Position numbers and translations under genes: made by a program. Below the pieces are notes generated by a model. That model made no database searches, was not told the origin of the DNA, and worked only from the letters and a program-made list of their open reading frames with translations. Shown here one piece after another: positions 1 to 5,975 of a stretch of DNA of 13,005 bases. Every line of letters starts with the position of its first letter. Position 1 is the first letter of the stretch. The DNA is taken from NCBI GenBank assembly GCA_015494845.1, contig WGAL01000239.1, positions 1 through 13,005 of the forward strand, written 5' to 3'. Source of the stretch: Melioribacteraceae bacterium (GTDB lineage Bacteria; Bacteroidota; Ignavibacteria; Ignavibacteriales; Melioribacteraceae).

Positions 1-103
1 CCTGTGCAGGCTCAGGTCGTTTGCTTCTGTCGAGTTGCGCGAACGACGAAACGCCGGTAAATATTAACATTGCCAAAACCAATATGAATTTATTCGTTTT
101 CAT
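1..103 (-). CDS. Secreted protein, probably second M16-family peptidase subunit (5' end only)
   Basis: Only the first 34 codons lie in the window; the gene continues past base 1. The fragment starts with MKTNKFILVLAM, a basic N-region plus a hydrophobic core, and a likely signal peptidase I site after residue 22 (S-F-A before Gln23). The mature start is QLDRSKRPEPAQ. The ATG at 103-101 overlaps the stop of the upstream M16 peptidase gene by one base (TAATG). A GGAG ribosome-binding site at 114-111 lies inside that upstream gene, so translation is probably coupled. Bacterial M16 peptidases are often encoded as adjacent pairs in which one subunit keeps the HxxEH zinc site and the other has lost it. 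The position and export signal suggest this is that partner. No catalytic region is visible, so the family assignment is inference; the start and export signal are seen directly. Confidence 0.6.
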   Translation of the reverse strand, partial: MKTNKFILVLAMLIFTGVSSFAQLDRSKRPEPAQ

Positions 104-1434
104 TATTTATCTCCTTCGTTTTTCTTCGGCAAATAATAAAGAATTACGCGGGCATTCGGATTAAGATATTTTTGCGCTGCTTTCAGCAAATCCTCGCGGG
201 TTACTTTCATATACCGCTCAATTTCTGTATTTATTAAATTCGCGTCGCCGTAGTAAACGTAATAATTTGCAAGAGCTTCGGCAATGGCGCGTTGCGTCGA
301 AACGTTTTGCTCGACAAATCTCGATTTGATTTTATTCCGCAGTTTCTCGAATTCCTTTTCGGAAATCAAACCGGAACGCACTTTCGCAATTACGCTGTCC
401 ATATCGTTGTTTATTTTTTCAGGCGGAACGCCGAGATTAGCAATCGCAAAAACGGCAAACACGCCAGGGTCTTCCAACATCATATTAAACGCGCCAACGT
501 AAAGCGCTTCTTGTTTTTTATCTTTAATCGTTTTGTTCAACCAAGAACTTTCGCCGTCCGAAAGCAAAGTGGCAAGCATATCGACAGCGTACGAATCTTC
601 CGTTCCTTCCGCCGGCGTTCTGTAAATTTGAATTATAGCCGGAAGTTGAACGTTATCGTAAACCGTATCGACCGTTTCGCCTTTTAACGGCGGTTCTACA
701 ATGTGCGGACGTTCAATCGGAATTGTGCCTTTCGGAATATCGCCAAAATATTTTTTAACGAGTTCTTTCGTTTTTTCAATATCGATATCTCCCGAAATGG
801 AAAGAACCGCGTTGTTCGGCACGTAATATTTTTTGTAGAAATCCATAAACTCGCTGATTTTCGCTTTATCGATGTATTGGTCTGAACCGATTGGCGTCCA
901 ACGATAAGGATGAACCTTAAACGCGTGCTTGAAAATCTCTTCGAACAATTTTCCGTACGGCTGATTATCAAAGCGTTGTTTTTTCTCTTCTTTAATTACT
1001 TTGCGTTGAGTTTCTACTCCGACGGAATCAATTTTCAAATGCAACATTCTTTCCGATTCAAGCCAAAGTCCGAGTTCCAACTGATTGGAAGGAAGAACTT
1101 CGTAGTAAAACGTTCTGTCAAAACTTGTGTTGGCGTTCAAAGCTCCGCCGTTGCTTTGAACAAGTTTGAAATACTCGCCGCGTTTAATATTCGGCGAACC
1201 TTCGAACATCAAATGCTCGAAGAAATGCGCAAAACCGGTTCTATCTGGTTTTTCGTCTTTTGAACCGACGTGGTAAAGAACCGAAATTGCCACAATCGGC
1301 GTGGAATGGTCTTCGTGCAAAATTACGTGAAGACCGTTCGGCAAGTCGAATTCCGTAAATTCGATTTTGTTTGTTTGCGCCGAAATAATTCCGGCGGTAA
1401 GAAAAACAATTAAAAATAAAATGAACTTTCGCAT
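103..1434 (-). CDS. M16-family zinc metallopeptidase, exported (443 aa)
   Basis: This is a zinc-dependent endopeptidase of the pitrilysin/processing-peptidase family, predicted to act in the periplasm on peptides or unfolded proteins. Residues 1-19 form a signal peptide (MRKFILFLIV then a hydrophobic run ending I-S-A before Gln20). The inverted zinc motif HFFEH is at residues 70-74: His70 and His74 bind zinc and Glu73 is the catalytic base. The third ligand, about 76 residues on, is Glu149 or Glu150 in VIKEEK. The N-terminal M16 domain covers about 28-170 and the M16_C-type domain about 190-370. At 443 residues it has the usual length of a one-chain M16B subunit. An AGGTG ribosome-binding site precedes the ATG at 1434. 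The next gene overlaps its stop and is probably the partner subunit. Family identity is secure; the substrate is unknown. Confidence 0.93.
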   Translation of the reverse strand: MRKFILFLIVFLTAGIISAQTNKIEFTEFDLPNGLHVILHEDHSTPIVAISVLYHVGSKDEKPDRTGFAHFFEHLMFEGSPNIKRGEYFKLVQSNGGALNANTSFDRTFYYEVLPSNQLELGLWLESERMLHLKIDSVGVETQRKVIKEEKKQRFDNQPYGKLFEEIFKHAFKVHPYRWTPIGSDQYIDKAKISEFMDFYKKYYVPNNAVLSISGDIDIEKTKELVKKYFGDIPKGTIPIERPHIVEPPLKGETVDTVYDNVQLPAIIQIYRTPAEGTEDSYAVDMLATLLSDGESSWLNKTIKDKKQEALYVGAFNMMLEDPGVFAVFAIANLGVPPEKINNDMDSVIAKVRSGLISEKEFEKLRNKIKSRFVEQNVSTQRAIAEALANYYVYYGDANLINTEIERYMKVTREDLLKAAQKYLNPNARVILYYLPKKNEGDK

Positions 1435-1550
1435 AACGCACCTGCTTTAATTATTAAAAACACATCAATTGAGACGAGGGAAATTCAATCTTGTTTTAAA
1501 ATTTATATTGAAAAAATAATTTATTAAAATTATCTGCAACGGGCTGGCGG
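1435..1550. other. AT-rich leader upstream of the M16 pair
   Basis: This stretch lies directly upstream of the minus-strand M16 gene and must contain its promoter unless the genes are read through from the LOG gene. On the minus strand it has long A/T runs (around 1495-1535) followed by a slightly more GC-rich patch near 1470-1480. I found no convincing -35/-10 pair and no exact TAnnTTTG box; the nearest is a TAAATTTT around 1497-1504. No open frame of interest is present. Confidence 0.35.
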
Positions 1551-1600
1551 TTTAACAAGCGAAAGCTGACTATTCGGTAGTCTGCCGCGGCGGTGTTAAA
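1551..1600. repeat. Compact multi-stem structured motif
   Basis: Fifty bases contain an outer 7-bp stem, TTTAACA (1551-1557) with TGTTAAA (1594-1600). Inside it are two hairpins with no unpaired base between them: AGC-GAAA-GCT (1558-1567, a GNRA-type tetraloop) and GACTA-TTCGG-TAGTC (1568-1582). A GC-rich segment follows (1583-1593, with the palindrome GCCGCGGC at 1584-1591). The pairings are read directly from the sequence. What the motif does is unknown. It may be part of the neighbouring repeat element (1606-1812) or a small structured RNA or recombination site. Confidence 0.5.
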
Positions 1601-1698
1601 AAACTCGCGTCTTTGCGAGGAAGGAGCGTAGCGACTGACGTGGCAAACTATCTAATTTTTAGCCTTTGCTTACTAAACCAACGGATTTTTTGTAAGAA

Positions 1699-1728
1699 AA
1701 CCTCAAAGGTACTTGTTCCTTTGAGGTT
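1699..1728 (-). repeat. Perfect 11-bp hairpin, terminator-like on the minus strand
   Basis: The arms AACCTCAAAGG (1699-1709) and CCTTTGAGGTT (1718-1728) are exact inverted repeats around an 8-base loop. Read on the minus strand the loop is AACAAGTA and the stem runs into TTTTC. It lies about 140 bases downstream of the LOG gene stop in that gene's direction, so it could end its transcription. It also shares its loop with the neighbouring hairpin, which points to a repeat unit. Either role is inference. Confidence 0.6.
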
Positions 1729-1736
1729 GGAATGTC

Positions 1737-1772
1737 TATTACCTTCAACGAACGAGTACGTTGAAGGTAATA
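1737..1772 (+). repeat. Perfect 14-bp hairpin with AACGAGTA loop
   Basis: Bases 1737-1750 (ending ACCTTCAACG) pair exactly with 1759-1772 (starting CGTTGAAGGT) around the loop AACGAGTA (1751-1758). After one C-C mismatch a further TGT/ACA (1733-1735/1774-1776) extends the stem. The loop differs by one base from the minus-strand loop of the hairpin at 1699-1728, and both stems contain ACCT and CAA in the same order. The two are therefore likely diverged copies in opposite orientation. Confidence 0.65.
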
Positions 1773-1812
1773 CACATAGATTGCTTCGTCACTTCGTTCC
1801 TTGCAATGAGCG

Positions 1813-1834
1813 AAAAAATTCTCAGACCGTGAGA
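1813..1834 (-). terminator. Weak intrinsic terminator candidate after the LOG gene
   Basis: On the minus strand a TCTCA/TGAGA stem (1834-1830/1824-1820) with a 5-base loop is followed by A and six T (1818-1813). It lies about 30-55 bases past the LOG gene stop, in the right orientation. The stem is only 5 bp, so strength is doubtful. The T run sits exactly at the edge of the 1606-1812 repeat element. Confidence 0.4.
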
Positions 1835-1865
1835 GCAGCGTCGAAATATTTTTTTAATGACAAAA

Positions 1866-2561
1866 CTAAAAATTAGGAAGAAATTCTTTCCCTTTGTGAA
1901 ACTCGCAAATAATTTTTGCCGCCTCGGAAGGTTCGTCAGTTAAGGCAAATAAATTCAAATCTTCTTTATTAATATTTCCTTCCGACAAAACTTTGTCCTT
2001 AATCCACTCCAAAAGCCCGCTCCAGTAGTCTTTCCCCATTAAAATTACCGGCGCTTTTTTTGTTTTTTCGGTTTGAATCAAAGTCAGAATTTCAAAAAGC
2101 TCGTCGATTGTTCCGAAACCTCCGGGCATTATAATAAAGCCTTGCGCGTATTTGGTGAGCAAAACTTTTCGGACAAAGAAATAGCGAAGCGTAATTATTT
2201 TATCTCTGTCAATATATTGATTTGATTCGGTTTCAAAAGGGAGAACCACGTTAATTCCCGCCGAACTTCCGCCGGCGGTTTTTGCGCCTTTGTTTGCCGC
2301 TTCCATTATTCCGGGACCGCCGCCGGTTGTAACGCCGAAACCTTTATTTACAAGCTCGCGCGCCGTTTCCTCAGCCATTTTGTAATATCTCGAACCTTCT
2401 TTAATTCGCGCCGAACCGAAAATCACGATGCTTGGCGGAAGCTTCGTGAAAATTTCAAATCCTTCTACAAATTCCGACATTATCCGGAACACGCGCCAAA
2501 CTTCTTCGTGAGGCATTTTCAGTTTCTTGTCGTGTATTTCTTGTTTTTCACCGCAAGGCAT
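1866..2561 (-). CDS. LOG-family (TIGR00730-type) Rossmann nucleotide-binding protein, 231 aa
   Basis: Proteins of this family hydrolyse nucleoside 5'-monophosphates to the free base and ribose 5-phosphate. Plant and some bacterial members activate cytokinins this way; for most bacterial members the substrate is not settled. The signature PGGFGTIDE is at residues 146-154 and holds the expected catalytic Glu154. Arg131-Lys132 sits in the usual preceding position, GSAR (49-52) opens the phosphate-binding region, and GGGPGIMEAANKGA begins at 80. The fold is therefore complete. About 40 residues precede the GSAR strand, normal for the longer bacterial subgroup. The ATG at 2561 has only a poor ribosome-binding site (GGTAA); Met16 is an alternative start with an equally weak one. 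The gene lies alone between the phosphorylase and a repeat-filled gap. Family assignment is secure; a cytokinin role should not be assumed. Confidence 0.9.
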   Translation of the reverse strand: MPCGEKQEIHDKKLKMPHEEVWRVFRIMSEFVEGFEIFTKLPPSIVIFGSARIKEGSRYYKMAEETARELVNKGFGVTTGGGPGIMEAANKGAKTAGGSSAGINVVLPFETESNQYIDRDKIITLRYFFVRKVLLTKYAQGFIIMPGGFGTIDELFEILTLIQTEKTKKAPVILMGKDYWSGLLEWIKDKVLSEGNINKEDLNLFALTDEPSEAAKIICEFHKGKEFLPNF

Positions 2562-2602
2562 AAGTTTACCAATTACTTTCTTAAAAAATTCAAAATATAA
2601 TT

Positions 2603-2682
2603 AACCACAAAGGTCACAAAGAAAGCACCAAGAACACAGTGGACTTTGCGGACGCCGAAGGCGTTTTGCGTCCTTTGCGGTT
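2603..2682. repeat. CACAAAGG-type imperfect inverted repeat
   Basis: The arms AACCACAAAGG (2603-2613) and CCTTTGCGGTT (2672-2682) are inverted repeats with one mismatch. The similarity continues inward less exactly (about 15 of 19 positions). Inside, ACGCC-GAA-GGCGT (2652-2664) forms a small hairpin, and GGACGC/GCGTCC (2650-2655/2667-2672) is an alternative pairing. The unit fills most of the 131-base gap between the LOG gene start (2561) and the phosphorylase stop (2693). Such A-C-C-A-C-A-A-A-G-G repeats are common between genes in many bacterial genomes. On the minus strand it could also end or process the phosphorylase transcript, but it lacks a clear T run right after a strong stem. Confidence 0.6.
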
Positions 2683-2692
2683 TCCTAAAAAA

Positions 2693-5263
2693 TTACTGCG
2701 TTTTTGCCCATTTAATTAATCCGAGCTCAAACGGATTAATAAGCAATTGATGTTTCGGAACAATTCTTACAGTAAACCCGAATTTACCGGTATCATGCGT
2801 AATTATAACGCCTTCGTAAGTGACAATGTTGCCATCTTTTTCGTGGGAAACCGGTTCCATTGAAACGAATTTATTGTTCTCGGAAGACTGAATCTCATCG
2901 AACTTTCCATAATAAATTTGCACGTCCACGTCTTCTACGGTCAAGCCGTTTAAATCAACAACGGCGGTAACGCGCATTTCCTCGCCTACTTTCATTTCGC
3001 GACGGTCGTATTTGATTTCAACACAACGAAGGTTTTCCCAATTGTTCAGAATATGCGTTCTCCAAGCGGAAAATTCGCGTCCGAGTTTCCAATCGTGTTT
3101 CATTAATTCTTTGCGGCGGATATACGCTTTGTGGTAAAACTTATTGAAATATTCTTTTACCATTCTGTGCGTGTTGAAAAATGGGCCCAACTTACGCATC
3201 GAGTTTTTCATCATCGCTATCCACTCGCGCGGAAGATTGTCAGAACCGCGATTATAAAAGGTCGGAACAATCTCTTTTTCGAGAACGTCGTAAATTATAT
3301 TCGCTTCTATTTCATCTTGGTAATCGTGGTCTTGATATTCTTCGCCGTTGCCGATTTTCCAGCCGACTTCCTTGTCGTACGCTTCGTCCCACCAACCGTC
3401 AAGCACGCTAAAATTCAATCCGCCGTTCGCAATTACTTTCATACCGGAAGTTCCGCTTGCTTCCATCGGCCGGCGCGGATTATTTAGCCAAACGTCGCAA
3501 CCTTCCACCATATAACGCGCGACGTTCATATCGTAATTTTCGATAAACACAATTCGTTTACGCATATTGAAATCTTTTGCGTAATGAATTATATCTTGTA
3601 TCAATTTTTTGCCGGCATCGTCGCGCGGATGCGCTTTGCCTGCAATTATAAGTTGCGCAGGATAATCCGGATTAAACAAAATTGAAGCGAGACGCTCGAC
3701 ATTGCGGAAAATCAACGTTCCGCGCTTGTAAGTGGCAAAACGCCGCGCAAATCCTATTGTAAGCGCCGAAGGGTCAAGCACTTCGTTTGCCGCGTGAATT
3801 TCCGCCTTAGAGCCGCCCCGGTCAATTATTTGTTGGCGCAAACGTTTACGCGCAAACGCCACAAGTCGCTCGCGGCGGCGTTCATGAGTACGCCAAAGTT
3901 CCTCGTCGGGAATTTCCTCAACACGGATCCAAAGTTCCTCGTCGTCCAAATCGGTATCAAATCTTTCGCCTAAATAACGCAAAAGAAGTTCGCGCATTTC
4001 TCCGGAAAGATGCGAATACGTATGAACGCCGTTTGTTACATAATCAATCGGGATTTCATTAAACGGAATATCCTTAAATCCTTCAACCCACATTTTTTTG
4101 GAAACTTTGCCGTGCAACTTGCTGACGCCGTTTACAAATCCTGCCGTGTTCATTGCAAGGTGAGCCATGTTAAATTCCGACGGTGCATGATTTTTAATTA
4201 TCGTTCCCATTTTATAAAATTCTTCGCCGGAAATTCCGAGTTCCTCGCGGTAATATTTTCCGAAATAACGTTCCATCATATCGTTCGGAAAAACGTCAAT
4301 TCCTGCTGGCACTGGAGTGTGAGTCGTGAAAATATTCGAGAAAAAGCCGATATCGCGGGCTTCGCGGAAAGTGAGATTTTTATTTTTAATCAAATATCTT
4401 ATGCGTTCAAGAGCGAGAAACGCCGAGTGTCCCTCGTTCATATGGCAAACAAGCGGACGAATTCCAATTGCGTGCATCGCCCTAATTCCACCTATACCGA
4501 GAACTATTTCTTGCTGAATGCGAGTTTCGTTATCGCCGCCGTAAAGCGTTTTTGTTATGTCGCGGTCTTGCGGCGAGTTTTCCTCGACGTTCGTATCGAG
4601 CAAATAAAGCGGAACGCGCCCGACGTCTATCTTCCAAATCTGAAACCAAACCGTGCGACCAGGGAAATCGAGCGGAATTTTTACCGGTTTTCCGTTTTCG
4701 TCGCGAATAAGTTGCATCGGTTGATTGTAAAAATCGGTGTTTTCGTATCGTTCTTGTTGCCAGCCGTCCGCCGTTAAATATTGTTGGAAATAACCTTCGC
4801 GATAGCACAAGCCAAGTCCCACAAGCGGAATTCCCAAATCGCTGGCGGATTTGAGATGGTCGCCGGCGAGGACTCCCAATCCGCCGGAATATATTTGCAA
4901 ACTTTCGGTCAATCCGAATTCAGCCGAAAAATAGACAATGTGCGGCGTGTCGTGAGTTTCGTAATTACGTTGATACCAAGTAACTTCGTTCAAATACACT
5001 TCCAACTGAAGATAAACGCGGTTCATATGCGCGATAAAGCCATCGTCGTTCGCAACTTCTTTCAATCGCTCTTGACTAACTTTTCCGAGCATCAAAACAG
5101 GATTGTGTTTTGTTTCTTCCCAAAGTTTTCTGTCCAAACGTCTGAACAACTCAAACGCTTCGTAATTCCAAGTCCAGTAAAGATTGGTAGCTATTTCGCG
5201 TAGCGGTTCAAGGTTTTCGGGCAAGGAAGGTTTAACGTTGAACGAGCCGACCAAATTTATCAT
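2693..5263 (-). CDS. glgP: Alpha-glucan (glycogen/maltodextrin) phosphorylase, GT35, short DUF3417-containing type
   Basis: This enzyme releases glucose 1-phosphate from the non-reducing ends of alpha-1,4-glucans in the cytoplasm, using phosphate and pyridoxal phosphate. Visible family regions are: an N-terminal DUF3417-like part (about 10-120); YSGGLGVLAGDHLKSASDLG (125-144); the conserved NEGHSAF (276-282) and THTPVPAG (314-321); and RRFATYKR (507-514). The cofactor region is EASGTSGMK (601-609), with Lys609 expected to bind pyridoxal phosphate, followed by NGGLN and LDGWWDE. At 856 residues it matches the TIGR02094-type enzymes, which differ from the E. coli/muscle type. A beta-rich C-terminal tail (about 750-850) follows the catalytic domain. 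The ATG at 5263 has GGAG at 5276-5273. No other glycogen gene is in the window. It is divergent from plsY with only 79 bases between the start codons. Confidence 0.93.
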   Translation of the reverse strand: MINLVGSFNVKPSLPENLEPLREIATNLYWTWNYEAFELFRRLDRKLWEETKHNPVLMLGKVSQERLKEVANDDGFIAHMNRVYLQLEVYLNEVTWYQRNYETHDTPHIVYFSAEFGLTESLQIYSGGLGVLAGDHLKSASDLGIPLVGLGLCYREGYFQQYLTADGWQQERYENTDFYNQPMQLIRDENGKPVKIPLDFPGRTVWFQIWKIDVGRVPLYLLDTNVEENSPQDRDITKTLYGGDNETRIQQEIVLGIGGIRAMHAIGIRPLVCHMNEGHSAFLALERIRYLIKNKNLTFREARDIGFFSNIFTTHTPVPAGIDVFPNDMMERYFGKYYREELGISGEEFYKMGTIIKNHAPSEFNMAHLAMNTAGFVNGVSKLHGKVSKKMWVEGFKDIPFNEIPIDYVTNGVHTYSHLSGEMRELLLRYLGERFDTDLDDEELWIRVEEIPDEELWRTHERRRERLVAFARKRLRQQIIDRGGSKAEIHAANEVLDPSALTIGFARRFATYKRGTLIFRNVERLASILFNPDYPAQLIIAGKAHPRDDAGKKLIQDIIHYAKDFNMRKRIVFIENYDMNVARYMVEGCDVWLNNPRRPMEASGTSGMKVIANGGLNFSVLDGWWDEAYDKEVGWKIGNGEEYQDHDYQDEIEANIIYDVLEKEIVPTFYNRGSDNLPREWIAMMKNSMRKLGPFFNTHRMVKEYFNKFYHKAYIRRKELMKHDWKLGREFSAWRTHILNNWENLRCVEIKYDRREMKVGEEMRVTAVVDLNGLTVEDVDVQIYYGKFDEIQSSENNKFVSMEPVSHEKDGNIVTYEGVIITHDTGKFGFTVRIVPKHQLLINPFELGLIKWAKTQ

Positions 5264-5342
5264 TATTTTTATCTCCGAAATTATTAAAATTGAATTTGCA
5301 TTTTATTGCATTATTTTAAGATTTGCAAATATAAAAGGGAAA
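5264..5342. promoter_or_regulatory. Divergent intergenic region with TTGCA repeats and a TTTGCAAA palindrome
   Basis: This 79-base AT-rich gap must serve glgP leftward and plsY rightward. It contains TTGCA at 5296-5300, 5306-5310 and 5323-5327, the first two exactly 10 bases apart. The last lies within the perfect palindrome ATTTGCAAAT (5321-5330), which overlaps the glgP -7 box candidate. A weak sigma-70-like pair for plsY is TTGAAT (5290-5295) and TATTTT (5312-5317) with a 16-base spacer. An operator role for the palindrome is inference. Confidence 0.35.
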
Positions 5343-5356
5343 ATGATTTTTACAAT
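5326..5356 (-). promoter_or_regulatory. Candidate Bacteroidota-type promoter for glgP
   Basis: On the minus strand TATATTTG (5333-5326) matches the TAnnTTTG -7 consensus exactly. It is preceded, after 19 bases, by ATTG (5356-5353), close to the TTTG -33 element. Transcription would start around 5320, giving a leader of about 55-60 bases. The -33 part lies inside the first codons of plsY, so the two opposing transcription units overlap here. Not proven; AT-rich DNA gives chance matches. Confidence 0.4.
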
Positions 5357-5975
5357 TATTATTACGTTTATTCTGGGATATTTAATCGGCGCGTTTCCTA
5401 CCGCATATTTGTTGTTGAAAAGAAAAGGCGTAGATATTACCGAAGAAGGTTCGGGCAACGTGGGCGCGCTTAACGCTACGCGAGTCGGTTCGAAAGCGAT
5501 TGGCGCCGCGGTTTTATTTATTGATGCGTTAAAAGGTTTTCTCGCCGTAAAAATTGCGCTGGTATTATTTGGCAATTCTTTTCTAATTGGCGGAACCGCT
5601 TTATTTGCGGCGGTTTCCGGGCATTGCTTTTCCGTTTACATCAAGTTCAAAGGCGGACGCGGATTGGCTACGGCGCTCGGCGGTTCGCTTGTTATCGCTC
5701 CGCAACTTCCGGTTCTCTGGATTTTACTTTGGTTAATCGCATTCGTTTACAAAAGGAACGTGCATTTCGCTAACGGTTCGGCTACTTTCCTATTGATTTT
5801 GCTCGCTATTTTTTCAGGAAAAATTCTTTACAAATATTCCGCAATCAAGCCAAATTCAATAGCGGAATTTATTGTCATTTCATCGCTTACGTTGTTTGTA
5901 ATTTTAATTAAACATTACAAACCGTTAAAAGAATATTTCACGTCGCAAAAAATTAACAGAGGTTTTCATGAATAA
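5343..5975 (+). CDS. plsY: Glycerol-3-phosphate acyltransferase PlsY (210 aa)
   Basis: PlsY is an inner-membrane enzyme that transfers an acyl group from acyl-phosphate (made by PlsX) to glycerol 3-phosphate, the first step of phospholipid synthesis. Hydrophobic segments lie at about 2-24, 52-76, 80-100, 112-136 and 146-192. Loop motif 1 is GSGNVGALN (36-44) and loop motif 2 is GHCFSVYIKFKGGRG (93-107), the glycerol-3-phosphate and phosphate-binding loops. The family usually reads GATN and FKGGKG, so Leu43 and Arg106 are substitutions. The third loop (about 137-147, KRNVHFANGS) is far from the usual RYVSL-like form. I chose the ATG at 5343 because it begins directly before the first membrane segment and follows AAGGG. 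The frame stays open upstream to 5184, but that part overlaps glgP and codes for nothing PlsY-like. It heads an overlapping three-gene operon. Confidence 0.9.
   Translation: MIFTIIITFILGYLIGAFPTAYLLLKRKGVDITEEGSGNVGALNATRVGSKAIGAAVLFIDALKGFLAVKIALVLFGNSFLIGGTALFAAVSGHCFSVYIKFKGGRGLATALGGSLVIAPQLPVLWILLWLIAFVYKRNVHFANGSATFLLILLAIFSGKILYKYSAIKPNSIAEFIVISSLTLFVILIKHYKPLKEYFTSQKINRGFHE

Larger units (their letters stand above)
1606..1812. repeat. Palindromic intergenic repeat element (~207 bp) with imperfect terminal inverted repeats
   Basis: The left arm (about 1606-1652) contains TTGCGAGGAAGGAGCG and ends GCAAACTAT. The right arm (about 1776-1812), read on the minus strand, contains TTGCAAGGAACGAAG and ends GCAATCTAT, so the two arms are imperfect inverted copies. 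Between them lie a hairpin of CTTAC/GTAAG (1669-1673/1692-1696, extended by TTT/AAA), a perfect 11-bp hairpin (1699-1728) and a 14-bp hairpin (1737-1772). No transposase or other credible open frame is inside. The arm sequence resembles non-coding repeats I recall from many Bacteroidota and Chlorobiota genomes, and a second relative is at 8541-8644. A dispersed non-autonomous repeat is the best reading, but copy number cannot be seen here. Confidence 0.7.

Noticed and set aside
1550..1601. Integron attC site
   Set aside because: The outer boxes only partly fit (GTTAAAA lacks the final pyrimidine), the inner boxes and the single long hairpin are missing, and no integrase or cassette array is in the window.
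1699..1772. CRISPR-like repeats
   Set aside because: There are only two diverged units in opposite orientation with an 8-base gap between them, no regular spacers and no cas genes.
1606..1812. Insertion sequence remnant
   Set aside because: It has terminal inverted repeats but no transposase fragment and no recognisable target duplication, so a non-coding repeat is the safer description.
1613..1876. 87-codon plus-strand open frame in the intergenic gap
   Set aside because: It lies almost wholly inside the inverted-repeat element, has no family resemblance, and its codons are dictated by hairpin arms. There is no ribosome-binding site of note.
4010..4777. 255-codon plus-strand open frame opposite glgP
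   Set aside because: It is antisense to the secure phosphorylase gene, with no recognisable domain and a Cys/Arg/Phe-rich composition typical of a shadow frame.
5184..5342. 53-residue N-terminal extension of plsY
   Set aside because: The frame is open but overlaps the 5' end of glgP. The ATG at 5343 has a ribosome-binding site and begins right before the first membrane segment, the normal PlsY start.
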